From Spongisporangium articulatum (GTDB lineage Bacteria; Actinomycetota; Actinomycetes; Actinomycetales; Kineosporiaceae), in the NCBI RefSeq assembly GCF_044465595.1, contig NZ_JBITLV010000001.1:124001-188000 (forward strand): a stretch of DNA of 64,000 nt. The letters run 5' to 3'. Under the pieces are notes generated by a model that was given only the letters and a program-made list of their open reading frames with translations, had not been told where the DNA came from and did no database searches. Shown here in pieces: positions 24,935-33,055 of this stretch (the stretch's first letter is position 1; each line of letters begins with the position of its first letter). A program made the translations under genes and the position numbers.

Positions 24935-25630
24935 ATGTCCGAGACCATCACCGTCCCCGCGAAGCCGTATCCCTTCGAGTTCTCGATCGACCAGACCGCC
25001 CTGGTCATCATCGACATGCAGCGCGACTTCGTCGAACCCGGTGGGTTCGGCGAGACGTTGGGCAACGACGTCGAGGAACTGCGCGGCGTCATCCCCGTCC
25101 TGGCCGACTTCCTCGCCGTGGCCCGCTCCGTGGGCATGACCGTCATCCACACCCGCGAGGGCCATCTGCCCGACCTGTCGGACTGCCCGCCCGCCAAGCT
25201 GAACCGCGGGGCGCCGTCCATGCGGATCGGGGACCCCGGGCCCAACGGCCGCATCCTGATCCGCGGCGAGAAGGGCCACGACATCATCGAAGAGCTCTAC
25301 CCGATCGAGGGTGAGCCGGTCGTCGACAAGCCCGGCAAGGGCGCCTTCTACGCCACCGAGTTCGGCGACCTGCTCGTCGGCCGGGGCATCACCAAGCTGC
25401 TGGTCGCGGGCGTCACCACCGAGGTCTGCGTGCACACCACCGTGCGCGAGGCCAACGACCGCGGCTACGAGTGCCTCGTGCTGTCCGACTGCGTCGGCTC
25501 CTACTTCCCGAAGTTCCAGGAGGTCGGGCTGGAGATGGTGTCCGCCCAGGGCGGCATCTTCGGCTGGACCGCCCCCTCCACCGCCATCACCCCGCTGCTC
25601 ACCGAGGCGGCCGCGGCGACGCCCGCCTGA
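24935..25630 (+). CDS. biuH: Biuret amidohydrolase (isochorismatase-like cysteine hydrolase)
   Basis: A 231-residue enzyme converting biuret to allophanate and ammonia. The triad is Asp27 (LVIIDMQRD), a Lys in DKPGKGAF (132/135) and Cys165 (TTEVCVHTT). The run HTREGHLPDLSDCP, then IGDPGPNGRILIRGEKG, then ELYPIEGEPVVDKPGKG is close to characterised BiuH and distinguishes it from ureidoacrylate hydrolase RutB. CGGGAG precedes the ATG. It sits between allophanate hydrolase and the permease, forming a two-step pathway biuret to allophanate to ammonia. RutB-like activity is the main alternative. Confidence 0.88.
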   Translation: MSETITVPAKPYPFEFSIDQTALVIIDMQRDFVEPGGFGETLGNDVEELRGVIPVLADFLAVARSVGMTVIHTREGHLPDLSDCPPAKLNRGAPSMRIGDPGPNGRILIRGEKGHDIIEELYPIEGEPVVDKPGKGAFYATEFGDLLVGRGITKLLVAGVTTEVCVHTTVREANDRGYECLVLSDCVGSYFPKFQEVGLEMVSAQGGIFGWTAPSTAITPLLTEAAAATPA

Positions 25631-25695
25631 GCCGGCTCCAGCGTCCATCGAAAGTCCTTTCCTTACCACTGCTTTGCCAAAACTGAGGAGTCCCC

Positions 25696-27315
25696 ATGTC
25701 CACTGCAACGCCTGAGGCGCCGGTCGAGCCGACGCAGCCCGGCGCCAGACTGCCCTTCTGGGTCGCCGGCGACACCAACGCCTTCTTCGGCCTCGGCTTC
25801 AACGTCCTGGTCAACGTGCTCGTGCTGGTCGGCCTGCTGATCGGGGTCGTGAACATCCCGGCCGCCGACGTGTTCGGCATCGTCCTGCCGGCGCTCGGCA
25901 TCGCCCTGGTGATCGGCAACGTCTACTACACCTACCTCGGGCGGCGGTTGGCCGCGAAGACCGGCCGGGACGACGTCACGGCCATGCCGTACGGCCCGAG
26001 CGTGCCGCACATGTTCATCGTCGTCTTCGTCATCATGCTGCCGATCTACCTGAAGACGAAGGACCCCGTGCAGGCCTGGCAGGCCGGTCTGGCCTGGGCG
26101 TTCATCATCGGCGTGATCATCCTGATCGGCGCCTTCGTCGGCCCGTACATCCGCAAGTACACGCCCCGGGCCGCCCTGCTCGGTGCCCTGGCCGGTGTCT
26201 CCATCGCGTTCATCTCGATGCGTCCGGCGGGCCAGATGTTCGAGGCGGCGTGGATCGCGCTGCCGGTCTTCCTGCTGATCATGGTCGGGTTCATGGCCGG
26301 CGTGAAGCTGCCGTACAACATCCCGATGGGCCTGGCCGCGCTGCTGCTCGGCACGGCGATCGGCTGGATCGGCGGCTACATGCACCCGGCCGACGTCTCG
26401 GCGGCCGCCGGCGACATCGCGTTCGCGTTCCCGCACCTGAAGCTGGACCTGCTGATCAACGGCCTGAAGGACATCTCGCCGCTGCTGGCCACCGCGATCC
26501 CGCTGGGCGTCTACAACTTCACCGAGGCGATGACCAACGTCGAGTCGGCCGCCGCGGCCGGTGACGAGTACAACCTGCGCGCGGTGCTGCTGGCCGACGG
26601 ATTCGGGGCGATCATCGGCTCGGCCCTCGGTTCGCCGTTCCCGCCCGCCGTCTACATCGGCCAGCCCGGCTGGAAGAAGGCCGGCGGTCGCACCGGCTAC
26701 TCGATGGCCACCGGCGTCGTGATCGCCGTCCTGTGCTTCTCCGGCGTCTTCGGCCTGATCGCGGCCCTGCTGCCGACCCCGGCCATCGTGCCGATCCTGC
26801 TGTTCATCGGCCTGAGCATCGGCGCGCAGGCGTTCCAGGTGTCGCCGAAGCTGCACTACGCGGCGATCGTGGCCGCCCTGCTGCCGAACGTCGCCAACTG
26901 GGCCCAGGGGTTGATGGACAACGTGCTGTCGGCCGCCGGGACCAGTGCGACCGAGGTCGGCTACGACAAGATCGCCCAGGCCGGCGTCGTCTACGAGGGC
27001 CTGAAGACCTTCGGGGAGGGCGCGATCCTGGCCGGTCTGGTGCTCGGCGCCATCGTGGCGTTCGTCCTCAACCGCGACTTCTTCCAGGCCGGCATCTTCG
27101 CGGCCGTCGGCTCGGCACTGTCGTGGATCGGGCTGATCCACGGCGAGAAGATCGAATGGGGTGCGAACGGCCAGGTGGCGCTCGGCTACCTGTTCGTGGC
27201 CGTCATGTGCTTCGGGCTGATGACCCTGAAGCTGCCGGTCATCGAGCCTGAAATGCCCAGCGAACTCGAAGAAGACGCAGTGGTCGAGCCGAAGGCTCCG
27301 GCCATCGTCGACTGA
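25696..27315 (+). CDS. NCS2-like permease of the biuret cluster
   Basis: A 539-residue membrane protein with 12 or more helices, related to xanthine/uracil permeases (NCS2). Features include the N-terminal FWVAGDTNAFFGLGFNVLVN, the GRDDVTAMPYGPSVP segment, and the conserved PLGVYNFTEAMTNVESA and GSPFPPAVYIGQPGWKKAGGR loops. It would import the nitrogen source used by the two hydrolases, biuret or a related ureide; that substrate is inferred from position only. TGAGGAG lies 6 nt before the ATG. An immense palindrome follows its stop and probably ends the operon. Confidence 0.85.
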   Translation: MSTATPEAPVEPTQPGARLPFWVAGDTNAFFGLGFNVLVNVLVLVGLLIGVVNIPAADVFGIVLPALGIALVIGNVYYTYLGRRLAAKTGRDDVTAMPYGPSVPHMFIVVFVIMLPIYLKTKDPVQAWQAGLAWAFIIGVIILIGAFVGPYIRKYTPRAALLGALAGVSIAFISMRPAGQMFEAAWIALPVFLLIMVGFMAGVKLPYNIPMGLAALLLGTAIGWIGGYMHPADVSAAAGDIAFAFPHLKLDLLINGLKDISPLLATAIPLGVYNFTEAMTNVESAAAAGDEYNLRAVLLADGFGAIIGSALGSPFPPAVYIGQPGWKKAGGRTGYSMATGVVIAVLCFSGVFGLIAALLPTPAIVPILLFIGLSIGAQAFQVSPKLHYAAIVAALLPNVANWAQGLMDNVLSAAGTSATEVGYDKIAQAGVVYEGLKTFGEGAILAGLVLGAIVAFVLNRDFFQAGIFAAVGSALSWIGLIHGEKIEWGANGQVALGYLFVAVMCFGLMTLKLPVIEPEMPSELEEDAVVEPKAPAIVD

Positions 27316-27325
27316 GAGTCGCCGG

Positions 27326-27396
27326 TGGTCGTGATCATGGAAAGTTCTACTGGAGGCGCCCCGGCGCCGTAAGTAGAAGTTTCCATGATCACGACC
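27326..27396. repeat. 71-bp palindromic element between convergent genes
   Basis: TGGTCGTGATCATGGAAA (27326-27343) is repeated inverted at 27379-27396 without mismatch. Inside, TTCTACT/AGTAGAA and GGCGCC/GGCGCC pair too, so almost all bases form one stem. It works as a bidirectional terminator by position; the core TGATCATGGA resembles two other gaps here. Confidence 0.8.
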
Positions 27397-27400
27397 AGTT

Positions 27401-28207
27401 CTACTTCACTTCGCGCTTCAGCGTACGCACGAGCCCGAGCACCCCCGGCAGGACGACCCAGAACGCCACGCTCGCGACGACGTGGCCGTAGGGGGCCGAC
27501 TGGTCGGAGTTCAGCAGCTGGCTGGCGTTCCCGTTCAGGTCGATCCAGGCCAGCGCCGACCCCACCGTGTCGAAGTTCTGCTTCAGGACCCCGAAGATGA
27601 TGGGCAGGACGAAGTACAGGACGAGGTAGGCGACGATCGCCAGGGGCGAGTTCTGGAACAGCATCCCGAAGGCGATCCCGACCAGGATGAAGATCAGCTC
27701 GTAGGCCGCGCTGGCCAGGAGCACCTCAGGCGACAGGCTCCAGTCCACCGGGTGGGCCCGGTCGAGGAGCACGGCGACGCCGTAGCCGACCGCCGCCAGG
27801 GCCAGGCCCAGGAGCACCGACAGAATGGTGTAACCCACCCCGGCCAGGACCTTCGCGGCCGCGACCCGGCCCCGCTGCGGCACCAGGGTGAAGGTCGACA
27901 TCACCGTGCGCTGCGACCACTCGGTGGTGACCATCAGGATGCCGAGCAGCGGGAGAAACACGGAGGCGGGTATGACGGTGAACTGGAAGATGCCCTCGTA
28001 GGCGAAGTTGGCGTCCGGGCCGAGGATCACGGCGAGCGCGACCCCACCCACGGTGATCAGGGCGATGACCAGGAGCAGCCAGAACCCCGACCGGGTGTCG
28101 ACCATCTTGCGCATCTCGAGGCGGGTCAGCGTGAGCAGACCGGGCCGGTACATCGTCGAACGGTCCCGCGCGGTGCGAGACCTCACGGACGCGGTCGTGG
28201 CGCTCAT
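27401..28207 (-). CDS. ABC-2 type transporter permease
   Basis: A 268-residue membrane subunit with about six helices. After a charged start it has LTRLEMRKMVDTRSGFWLL, the usual beginning of ABC-2 permeases, and VVTTEWSQRTVMSTFTLVPQRGRV, the conserved cytoplasmic loop. It makes an exporter with the ATPase upstream, with which it shares an ATGA overlap. Exported cargo is unknown; such pairs often confer resistance to peptides or antibiotics. The ATG at 28207 is inside the longer open frame. Confidence 0.88.
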   Translation of the reverse strand: MSATTASVRSRTARDRSTMYRPGLLTLTRLEMRKMVDTRSGFWLLLVIALITVGGVALAVILGPDANFAYEGIFQFTVIPASVFLPLLGILMVTTEWSQRTVMSTFTLVPQRGRVAAAKVLAGVGYTILSVLLGLALAAVGYGVAVLLDRAHPVDWSLSPEVLLASAAYELIFILVGIAFGMLFQNSPLAIVAYLVLYFVLPIIFGVLKQNFDTVGSALAWIDLNGNASQLLNSDQSAPYGHVVASVAFWVVLPGVLGLVRTLKREVK

Positions 28208-29085
28208 CGGGTCACCGCCGGGGCACTCGTGATCTTGAAGAACAGGTCCTCGAGGCCGGCGTCCCCCGGCCTCAGCTCCGTGAGCACCAGCCCGGCGGCC
28301 GCCGCGGCCCGCCCGACGACGAGGGGTTCGGCGTCGACCCGGAAGTGGTCGGTGGTGGGCGTGACGACCAGCCCCGCCGCGCGCAAACCCTCGCCGAGCG
28401 CGACCGGATCCTCGCCCTTGACGATCGAGCCACTGCCCTTGAGCAGGTCGTGCTTGGCGCCGTCGGCGGCGATCCGCCCGTTGCCGATCATCACCAGGTG
28501 GTCGGCGACGGCCTGCACCTCGTGCAGCAGGTGCGACGAGAGCAGCACCGTGCCGCCCTCGGCCGCGAAGCCGGCCAGCAGGGTGCGCATCCAGGCGATG
28601 CCCTCGGGGTCGAGGCCGTTGGCGGGTTCGTCGAGCACGAGCACGCTCGGGTCGCCGAGCAGGGCCTGCCCGATGCCGAGCCGCTGCCGCATGCCGAGCG
28701 AGTAGTTGCCGACCCGCTTCTTCTCGGCCCCGGCCAGGCCGACCCGCTCGAGCATCGCGGTGACCTTGGACTTGCTCACCCCGAGGGTGCCCGCGGCCAG
28801 GCCGAGGACCTCGCGGCCCGTGCGGCCGGGGTGCTGGGCCGAGGCGTCGAGCAGGACGCCGACCTCCAGCCCGGGGTTCGGCAGCTTCGCGAAGGGCACC
28901 CCGTTCACGGTGGCCCGCCCGGACGTCGGCGCGGTCAGCCCGCACAGCACCCGCATGGTCGTGGACTTTCCGGCCCCGTTCGGGCCGAGGAAGCCGGTCA
29001 CGGTGCCCGGCTCACAGGTGAAGCTCACGTCGTCGACGGCGACCTGGCCGCCGTAGCGCTTGGTGACATGTTCGACGGTGATCAC
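28204..29085 (-). CDS. ABC exporter ATP-binding protein
   Basis: A 293-residue ATPase of the CcmA/DrrA type. Walker A is GPNGAGKSTTM, the signature YSLGMRQRLGIGQALLG, Walker B VLVLDEPANGLDPEG, and the H-loop LLSSHLLHEV. The C-terminal 90 residues form the usual accessory domain. GTG at 29085 is preferred to GTG at 29094 because GGAAGGG lies 9 nt before the former. It overlaps the permease by 4 bases, making a two-gene exporter. No regulator is adjacent. Confidence 0.9.
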   Translation of the reverse strand: MITVEHVTKRYGGQVAVDDVSFTCEPGTVTGFLGPNGAGKSTTMRVLCGLTAPTSGRATVNGVPFAKLPNPGLEVGVLLDASAQHPGRTGREVLGLAAGTLGVSKSKVTAMLERVGLAGAEKKRVGNYSLGMRQRLGIGQALLGDPSVLVLDEPANGLDPEGIAWMRTLLAGFAAEGGTVLLSSHLLHEVQAVADHLVMIGNGRIAADGAKHDLLKGSGSIVKGEDPVALGEGLRAAGLVVTPTTDHFRVDAEPLVVGRAAAAAGLVLTELRPGDAGLEDLFFKITSAPAVTR

Positions 29086-29101
29086 GTCGCCCACCCTTCC
29101 G

Positions 29102-30325
29102 CTATTGCCCCGCTTCGGCCAACTTTCGCCCGGCTTTCGGCGTGGCCACTGCGGAGAGCACGTTCTTCGTCACTCGGACGGCGAAGCGCTGCGCCTGAGC
29201 CGGCACGCCGCCCGAACACGTCCGGTTCACCGTGCACGCCCAGGCGCCGGTCCCGGCGCTGAACACCACCGCGCCCGAGCCGAGCACGCTGTACGTCGCG
29301 GCCTGGGTCGAGGCCTGGGCGCCGCAGCCGACCCAGGTGCCGGCGACCGTGGTCCGCTGTCGAGCACTGCCCGCCGCGATCGCAGCTCGGTCGCTGCCGC
29401 CGGCGACCAACCCCGGCACCAGGAGGCCGGGATAGACGGTGAGCCCCTGGTAGCCCCACCACCCGGCGTCACGCACCACCCAGTCGGCCCGCACGGACGA
29501 CGTCGGCCGGCAGGCGGGGGACTGTCCGGTCAGGCGGGTGGTCGCCCCGTCGCCGGTGCCCGCACCGAAGAAGGCGAGGTTCGTGCCCGTGCGGGCGGCG
29601 GCCCGCACGGCGGCCGCCAGACCCGCGGGCCAGTCCCGGCTGCTGCCGGTGACCACGGCGGCGGCCCCCTTGAGGAGCGCGGGGTGCGCGGCGACGTCCG
29701 CCTCCGTCGCGTACGCCAGCGGCGCGCCGTACCGCTCGGCGACCTGGACGACGCCGAGCTCACCGCGCAGGAAGCCGCCGGGGGTGCGCCAGGTGGCCGG
29801 GGAACTCATCACCAGGACCCGGCCGCGGGCGTCGGCGCTGCGCACGGCGAGGGTCCCGTACCGGGTGGCCGGGCCGGAGTCGGCGCGGATCAGGTAGGTG
29901 CCGGCGGGCCAGCCGGTGGTGTCGATCCGGCCGCTCGGCGGGGACGTCCCCCGCCAGACCTCCCGGGCGCCCGCGCCGCCGTACCAGCCGATCCGCAGCG
30001 CGCTCAGGGTCACCGGCTGCTCGCTCGCGGCGGTGACGGCGAAACCCTCACCCGGCGCGACGGACGTCGCGGCGACGGTCAACCTCAGGCCCGCGGCCGA
30101 GGTGCGGGCCGCCGGGACGCGCCAGCCCGCGAACCCGGGGCGCGCGTTCTCGGCCGCGACGTCGAGGGGCTGGGCCGGGACGCTCGAGGCGACCGGCGTG
30201 GACGAGGGGGTGGCCGCGGCCGCCGCGCTCCCGTCGTCCGGCTGCGTGGCCGCCGCGCCGATGCCTGCGGTCACGGCGCCGAGCCCTGCCAGCAGCAGGA
30301 CGGCGGTGAGGCGGGCACGGGGCAC
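29102..30325 (-). CDS. Secreted protein resembling dimethylformamidase beta-subunit C-domain
   Basis: A 407-residue exported protein. The GTG at 30325 opens a signal peptide, RARLTAVLLLAGLGAVTAGIGAAATQ; an ATG 69 bases upstream is an alternative. The N-terminal module carries LRIGWYGGAGAREVW, a sequence typical of proteins annotated N,N-dimethylformamidase beta-subunit-like (DUF6605). The second module has the flavodoxin-like RGRVLVMSSPATWRTP and LAYATEADVAAHPALLKGAAAVVTGSS. Catalytic residues are not known, and it may only be a carbohydrate- or wall-associated protein. It ends just upstream of the ABC exporter genes on the same strand. Confidence 0.65.
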   Translation of the reverse strand: MPRARLTAVLLLAGLGAVTAGIGAAATQPDDGSAAAAATPSSTPVASSVPAQPLDVAAENARPGFAGWRVPAARTSAAGLRLTVAATSVAPGEGFAVTAASEQPVTLSALRIGWYGGAGAREVWRGTSPPSGRIDTTGWPAGTYLIRADSGPATRYGTLAVRSADARGRVLVMSSPATWRTPGGFLRGELGVVQVAERYGAPLAYATEADVAAHPALLKGAAAVVTGSSRDWPAGLAAAVRAAARTGTNLAFFGAGTGDGATTRLTGQSPACRPTSSVRADWVVRDAGWWGYQGLTVYPGLLVPGLVAGGSDRAAIAAGSARQRTTVAGTWVGCGAQASTQAATYSVLGSGAVVFSAGTGAWACTVNRTCSGGVPAQAQRFAVRVTKNVLSAVATPKAGRKLAEAGQ

Positions 30326-30558
30326 GGTGACCGATTCTGTCGTCCGTGCGGACGGAGGCGAAATCCAACCCGCCGCCCGCGAGGCATGCGTCACGCGGGC
30401 CGGCGGACGACGCAGGGTCGGGGCGGCGGCTCACGACCGGGCCGGCCCGGGTGGAGTCCGAAGCGGGCCAGGCCCCGCTGAGCCGAGCGGGCGCATGACC
30501 CCTGTCTGACCTGCATGATCTTGGATTTTGCAGAAAGTTGAGGCGTCTGCACTTGCGC
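30326..30558. other. Intergenic region, mostly featureless
   Basis: No gene is seen. Near 30516 there is a TGCATGATCTTGGATTTTGC stretch sharing the TGATCnTGGA core of the two intergenic palindromes at 18.3 and 27.3 kb, with CTGCA and TGCAG flanking it. The region ends in the desaturase promoter. Confidence 0.4.
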
Positions 30559-30614
30559 AACCTACGGGGACGTAAGTTATGGTTTCGGAACCGTAACCTA
30601 CGAGACCGTAGGTT
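30553..30614 (+). promoter_or_regulatory. Desaturase promoter with three overlapping palindromes
   Basis: AACCTACG-GGGA-CGTAAGTT (30559-30578), GTTATGGTT-TCGG-AACCGTAAC (30576-30597) and AACCTACG-AGAC-CGTAGGTT (30595-30614) tile 56 bp; the last is perfect. TTGCGC (30553-30558) and TATGGT (30578-30583) would be -35 and -10, 19 bp apart, so a bound repressor would block RNA polymerase. Confidence 0.7.
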
Positions 30615-30682
30615 GAGCAACGTATGACCAACTTCACCTCCCGGCCGAACTCCCTGACGCCGACCACGGAAGGACCTGGTCC

Positions 30683-31678
30683 ATGACCGCAACCACCAAC
30701 ACCGCCGCCGAGCTCGGCGACGAGGCGCCGCGCCGGCCGAAGCCGAAGCGCGAGATCGCCCCTCTGACCTACGGCCGCAAGGGCAACATCGAGATCTTCT
30801 TCCTCTGGGTGTTCGTCCTCGCCCCCTGGGTGGCGCTGGCCGCCGGCATCTACCTGACCGCCAACACCCCGTGGGCGATGAACTGGACGCAGGCTGCGCT
30901 GTTCGTCGTCTTCTACGTCTTCACCGGCCTCGGGATCACGATCGGCTTCCACCGCTACCTGACCCACGGCGCGTTCAAGGCCAAGCGCCCGCTGAAGATC
31001 ATGCTGACGCTGGCCGGCACGATGGCCATCGAGGGTGGGCCGATCCGCTGGGTCGCCGACCACCGGCGGCACCACCAGTTCTCCGACGAGGAGAACGACC
31101 CGCACTCGCCGTGGCGTTTCGGCCACAGCCTGGGCGGCCTGACCAAGGGCCTGATCTGGGCCCACACCGGCTGGCTGTTCACCCGTGAGAACACGAACTC
31201 GCGACGGTTCGCCCCCGACCTGATCGCCGACCCGGACATCCGGTTCTTCCAGAAGAAGTTCGTCTACGTGCTGCTGTTCAGCCTGCTCCTGCCGACCGCC
31301 CTCGGCGGCCTGCTGACCTGGTCGTGGCAGGGTGCGGTGGCCGGGTACATCTGGGCCGGTCTGGTCCGCATCGCGCTGGTGCACCACGTGACCTGGTCCG
31401 TGAACTCGGTCTGCCACGTGTTCGGCGAGCGGCCGTTCACCACCACCGACAAGGCCTCGAACGTGTGGTGGCTGGCCATCCTGAGCTTCGGCGAGTCGTG
31501 GCACAACCTGCACCACGCCGACCCGACCTCGGCCCGGCACGGTGTCGACAAGGGCCAGATCGACATCTCGGCCCGCACCATCTGGCTGTTCGAGAAGGCC
31601 GGCTGGGCGTACAACGTGCGCTGGCCGAAGGCCTCCCGTCTCGACGCCAAGCGCAAGGACCAGGCGCTCGCCGCCTGA
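30683..31678 (+). CDS. Acyl-CoA/acyl-lipid delta-9 fatty acid desaturase
   Basis: A 331-residue integral membrane di-iron enzyme that introduces a double bond in fatty acyl chains and tunes membrane fluidity. The three His boxes are HRYLTH (90-95), HRRHH (127-131) and HNLHH (274-278), with four hydrophobic segments in the usual places and the IEGGPIRWVADHRRHHQFSD context of stearoyl-CoA desaturases. It would need a reductase such as an oxygenase reductase encoded elsewhere. AAGGAC-like sequence precedes the ATG. The palindromic operators upstream suggest control by a TetR-type fatty acid sensor not encoded in this window. Confidence 0.93.
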   Translation: MTATTNTAAELGDEAPRRPKPKREIAPLTYGRKGNIEIFFLWVFVLAPWVALAAGIYLTANTPWAMNWTQAALFVVFYVFTGLGITIGFHRYLTHGAFKAKRPLKIMLTLAGTMAIEGGPIRWVADHRRHHQFSDEENDPHSPWRFGHSLGGLTKGLIWAHTGWLFTRENTNSRRFAPDLIADPDIRFFQKKFVYVLLFSLLLPTALGGLLTWSWQGAVAGYIWAGLVRIALVHHVTWSVNSVCHVFGERPFTTTDKASNVWWLAILSFGESWHNLHHADPTSARHGVDKGQIDISARTIWLFEKAGWAYNVRWPKASRLDAKRKDQALAA

Positions 31679-31692
31679 CGCCCTGTAGCGGG

Positions 31693-31726
31693 AGGGGCCC
31701 GTCACCGGCAACGGTGGCGGGCCCTT
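31693..31726. terminator. Bidirectional hairpin, desaturase/serS
   Basis: AGGGGCCCGTCACCG pairs with CGGTGGCGGGCCCTT around GCAA, with one mismatch. It lies between convergent stops; on the plus strand TTCTGC follows, and on the minus strand TCC follows. Confidence 0.75.
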
Positions 31727-31736
31727 CTGCGTGCCC

Positions 31737-33032
31737 TCAGGCGGGCTTGCCGTCGGGGGTGATGGCCGCGAAACCCGCATAGGGAACGAGCTTCTCGGGT
31801 AGCACGATCGAGCCGTCGGCCCGCTGCCCCTGCTCGAGCACCGCGGCGAGGGTGCGGCCGATCGGCAGCCCCGAACCGTTCAACGTGGCCACGAACGTCC
31901 GCTTGCCCCCCGCATCCTTCGTCCGGATGTTCGCCCGCCGGGCCTGGAACGTGCCGAAGTCGGAGCAGGACGAGATCTCCCGGTACTTGCCCTGACCCGG
32001 CAGCCACACCTCGATGTCGTAGGTCTTCTGGGCGCTGAACCCGGTGTCCCCGGCGGCCAGCACGACCACGCGGTACGCGAGACCCAGCTCCTGGAGCGCC
32101 TTCTCGGCATGCCCGACGAGCTCCTCCAGCTGCGCCGCCGACTCCTCCGCCGGGCAGAACCGGACCAGTTCGACCTTGGCGAACTGGTGCACGCGGATCA
32201 GCCCGCGGGTGTCGCGACCGTAGGAACCCGCCTCCGAGCGGAAGCACGGCGTCCACGCGGTGTAGGCCAGCGGCAGCTGCGCCGGTTCGAGCACCTCGTC
32301 GGCGTGCAGGTTCGTCAGCGGCACCTCGGCGGTCGGGATCAGGTACAGATCACGCGTCCCCGTCCCCGTCTTGAACAGGTCCTCCTCGAACTTGGGCAGC
32401 TGCCCGGTGCCGACCAGCGCGGTCGGCTGCACGAGGTACGGCACGGAGAACTCGGTGTAGCCGTTCTCGCCCGTGTGCAGGTCGAGCAGGAAGCCGGCCA
32501 GGGCCCGTTCGAGCCGGGCGCCCAGCCCCTTGCTGACCACGAACCGCGGGCCGGAAAGCTTGGTGGCGCGGGCGAAGTCGAAGATCCCGGTGCGCTCGCC
32601 GAGGTCGACGTGGTCGAGCGGTTCGAAGTCGAAGTCCTGCGGGGTGCCCCACCGGCGCAGCTCGACCGCGTCGTCCTCCCCGCCGTCCGGCAGGTCGTCG
32701 AGCGGCAGGTTGGGGACGGCGAGCATCAGGTCGCGCAGCTCCTGCGCGGCGGCGTCGTGCTCGAGTTCGGCCTCGCGGACCTGCTCCTTCAGCAGCCGCG
32801 CGCGCTCCTTCAACTCCTCCAGCGCCGCCGGGTCGCCACCCGCCTTGGCCGAGCGACCCACCTCACCGGCCACGCGCTTGGACTCCGCGCGCAGTTCGTC
32901 ACCGGTGCGGATGGCGGCGTTGCGCCGGGCCTGGAGCGCCTCGATCGCCTCGACGTCGAGCGTGTAGCCGCGGCGCGCGAGCTTGCGCACCGCGTCGTTC
33001 GCGGGGTCGAGCAGGGCGCGGACATCGTGCAT
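31737..33032 (-). CDS. serS: Seryl-tRNA synthetase
   Basis: A 431-residue class II synthetase that charges tRNA-Ser (and tRNA-Sec where present) in the cytosol. Residues 1 to about 110 are the long coiled-coil arm, with heavy Ala/Arg/Glu heptads. Motif 2 is TPCFRSEAGSYGRDTRGLIRVHQF and motif 3 is NGSGLPIGRTLAAVLEQGQ, with TAEVPLTNLHADE and FSAQKTYDIEVWLPGQ between them. Length is normal. The ATG at 33032 follows the membrane protein stop by 23 bases on the same strand, so serS is probably served by the upstream promoter as well as its own. Confidence 0.97.
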   Translation of the reverse strand: MHDVRALLDPANDAVRKLARRGYTLDVEAIEALQARRNAAIRTGDELRAESKRVAGEVGRSAKAGGDPAALEELKERARLLKEQVREAELEHDAAAQELRDLMLAVPNLPLDDLPDGGEDDAVELRRWGTPQDFDFEPLDHVDLGERTGIFDFARATKLSGPRFVVSKGLGARLERALAGFLLDLHTGENGYTEFSVPYLVQPTALVGTGQLPKFEEDLFKTGTGTRDLYLIPTAEVPLTNLHADEVLEPAQLPLAYTAWTPCFRSEAGSYGRDTRGLIRVHQFAKVELVRFCPAEESAAQLEELVGHAEKALQELGLAYRVVVLAAGDTGFSAQKTYDIEVWLPGQGKYREISSCSDFGTFQARRANIRTKDAGGKRTFVATLNGSGLPIGRTLAAVLEQGQRADGSIVLPEKLVPYAGFAAITPDGKPA

Positions 33033-33055
33033 GCACTGACCGTAGCAATCTGCGG

